NCBI GenBank assembly: GCA_963775125.1
Contig: CAVZHQ010000002.1
Location: 620,001-684,000, forward strand
DNA length: 64,000 nt
Origin: JAHECQ01 sp963775125
GTDB taxonomy: Bacteria > Actinomycetota > Acidimicrobiia > Acidimicrobiales > SZUA-35
Direction of reading: 5' to 3'
The translations under genes were made by a program, and so were the position numbers. How positions within the stretch are numbered: position 1 is the stretch's first letter; each line of letters begins with the position of its first letter. The notes below the pieces were generated by a model. It saw nothing but the letters and a program-made list of their open reading frames with translations. It ran no database searches and had not been told where the DNA came from. Below, in pieces: positions 62,911-64,000 of the stretch.

Positions 62911-64000
62911 CAGTGATGTCCTCCATCGGCGTGTACCGGCTCTTCGGGGGAGGGCTCAGGCGCCGCCACCAGGACCAAACCTTCTCGGTCGAGGCGATCG
63001 GCACGCGAGTTGGCAACGGCCTTGGTCACCAGCAACCCACCGAGAATCAGGCCACCGATCGAGAACGCAAGCACCACGACCGTGTCGCCAACCGAGTCAC
63101 CGGTAGCCCCAAGATCGCCATTCCGGGCGATGCGGATACCACCGAGGATGAGGAGCCAGGCCAGGGAAATCGGGATGAGGACCTTCCATCCGAGGTTCAT
63201 CAGTTGGTCGTACCGAAGCCGGGGAAGGGTGGCACGGAACCAGACGAACACGAAGAGGAAGACCAACAGCTTGGCGAAGAACAACAGGAAACCGGTGAAC
63301 CAGGAACTGGGCACATCGATGAACGGCAGATCGAAGAACGGTGCGGGGCCGCCGAAGAAGAGCGTGACGATGATGCCGCCCATGGTCACGGTGTTCATGA
63401 ACTCGGCCAGGAAGAACAGGGCGAAGCGGATCGAGGAGTATTCGGTATGGAACCCGCCGACCAGTTCCTGCTCGGCCTCGACGAGGTCGAAGGGTGGGCG
63501 ATTGAGTTCGGCGGTGCCGGAGATGAGGAACACGACGAATGGCAGGAAACCCGTGGCGACCACGTGCCAGCGGGTGATGCTGGAGGCCTGCGACAGGACG
63601 AGGTCGTGGGTGCTGAGTGCGCCACTGACGAGAAGAACCGCCGCCAGAGACAGCCCGAGTGCCGCTTCGTAGCTGATGGCCTGGGCCGACGCTCGGACGG
63701 AACCGAGCAGCGGGTACTTCGAGCCTGACGACCAGCCGGCGAGCATGACGCCGTAGATGCCGAGTGAGCTCATGGCGAGGAAGAAGAGGATGCCGACCGG
63801 GACGTCGGCCACCTGCCAGAAGAAGGTGCGGCCGAACAGCGTGCTGGAACCGTCACCTCCGCCGGAGAAGTCGCCGGCGATGGGCACCAGGGTGAAGGTG
63901 AGAAACGCTGGTACCAACGACAGGTAGGGCGCCAGCTGGAAGACGAAACGATCGGCACGGCTCGGAATGAGGTCTTCCTTGAAGAAGAGCTTGATGCCAT
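62910..64000 (-). CDS. nuoH: Complex I subunit H, second operon (partial, 5' end outside window)
   Basis: This is a second NuoH paralogue. The frame is open to the window end: it enters with GIKLFFKEDLIPSRADRFVF and continues QLAPYLSLVPAFLTF, WSSGSKYPLLGSVRASAQAI, RPPFDLVEAEQELVGGFHTE and FFLAEFMNT. About 363 codons are present; roughly the first 80-100 residues are missing. By analogy with other 14-subunit operons nuoG-nuoA would lie beyond 64000, but that is not seen. Confidence 0.94.
   Translation of the reverse strand, partial: GIKLFFKEDLIPSRADRFVFQLAPYLSLVPAFLTFTLVPIAGDFSGGGDGSSTLFGRTFFWQVADVPVGILFFLAMSSLGIYGVMLAGWSSGSKYPLLGSVRASAQAISYEAALGLSLAAVLLVSGALSTHDLVLSQASSITRWHVVATGFLPFVVFLISGTAELNRPPFDLVEAEQELVGGFHTEYSSIRFALFFLAEFMNTVTMGGIIVTLFFGGPAPFFDLPFIDVPSSWFTGFLLFFAKLLVFLFVFVWFRATLPRLRYDQLMNLGWKVLIPISLAWLLILGGIRIARNGDLGATGDSVGDTVVVLAFSIGGLILGGLLVTKAVANSRADRLDREGLVLVAAPEPSPEEPVHADGGHH

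Overview
The window is high-GC DNA carrying an actinobacterial core: the rpoBC and ribosomal-protein superoperons, a mycothiol-type GlcNAc deacetylase homologue, an F420/FMN PPOX-family protein, and TANNNT-type -10 boxes with likely leaderless starts. The gene set and order, including form II CO-dehydrogenase-like genes and two complex I loci, suggest an uncultivated or little-studied Actinomycetota, perhaps class Acidimicrobiia. That placement is inference, because no 16S gene is present.

Bases 1-12379 (all minus strand) hold the S10/spc ribosomal operon from rplC to rplF, which is cut by the window start, and upstream of it the str operon rpsL-rpsG-fusA-tuf-rpsJ. A strong terminator after rpsJ separates the two units. 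Bases 12664-19217 form an insert between rpsL and rpoC: a secreted DUF4214-repeat protein (+) and three CO-dehydrogenase-related genes (-), namely a form II large subunit, a MoxR-type AAA ATPase and a CoxE-like VWA protein.

Bases 19356-33189 (minus strand) hold rpoC, rpoB (two tandem promoters), rplL, rplJ, rplA, rplK, nusG, secE, tRNA-Trp, an ECF sigma factor, a second tuf copy, tRNA-Met and tRNA-Thr. Bases 33311-42195 are mixed housekeeping genes: a serine-hydrolase-like protein, a GNAT, tRNA-Tyr, YajQ, HtpX, an LmbE-type deacetylase, an NTF2-like protein, a PPOX protein, acetyl-CoA synthetase, a TetR regulator and a MidA/NDUFAF7-type methyltransferase.

Bases 42227-52877 (minus strand) hold an eleven-gene complex I operon, nuoABCDHIJKLMN, with no nuoEFG. 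Bases 52944-55536 hold an SDR oxidoreductase, a frameshifted dusB and a degenerate receiver-domain protein. From 55594 to the window end is a second, paralogous set, nuoN-M-L-K-J-I-H, which runs out of the window.

The most notable observations are these. The second zinc site of RpoC has lost all four cysteines. The two tuf copies are almost identical and use a G/T-ending codon pattern unlike every neighbour. The second NuoL carries a roughly 130-residue coiled-coil insertion and the first NuoL an acidic insertion. The MidA-like methyltransferase sits next to the operon encoding its presumed target, NuoD. L22, L10 and S3 have long acidic tails. rpsQ and dusB each carry a single-base frameshift.
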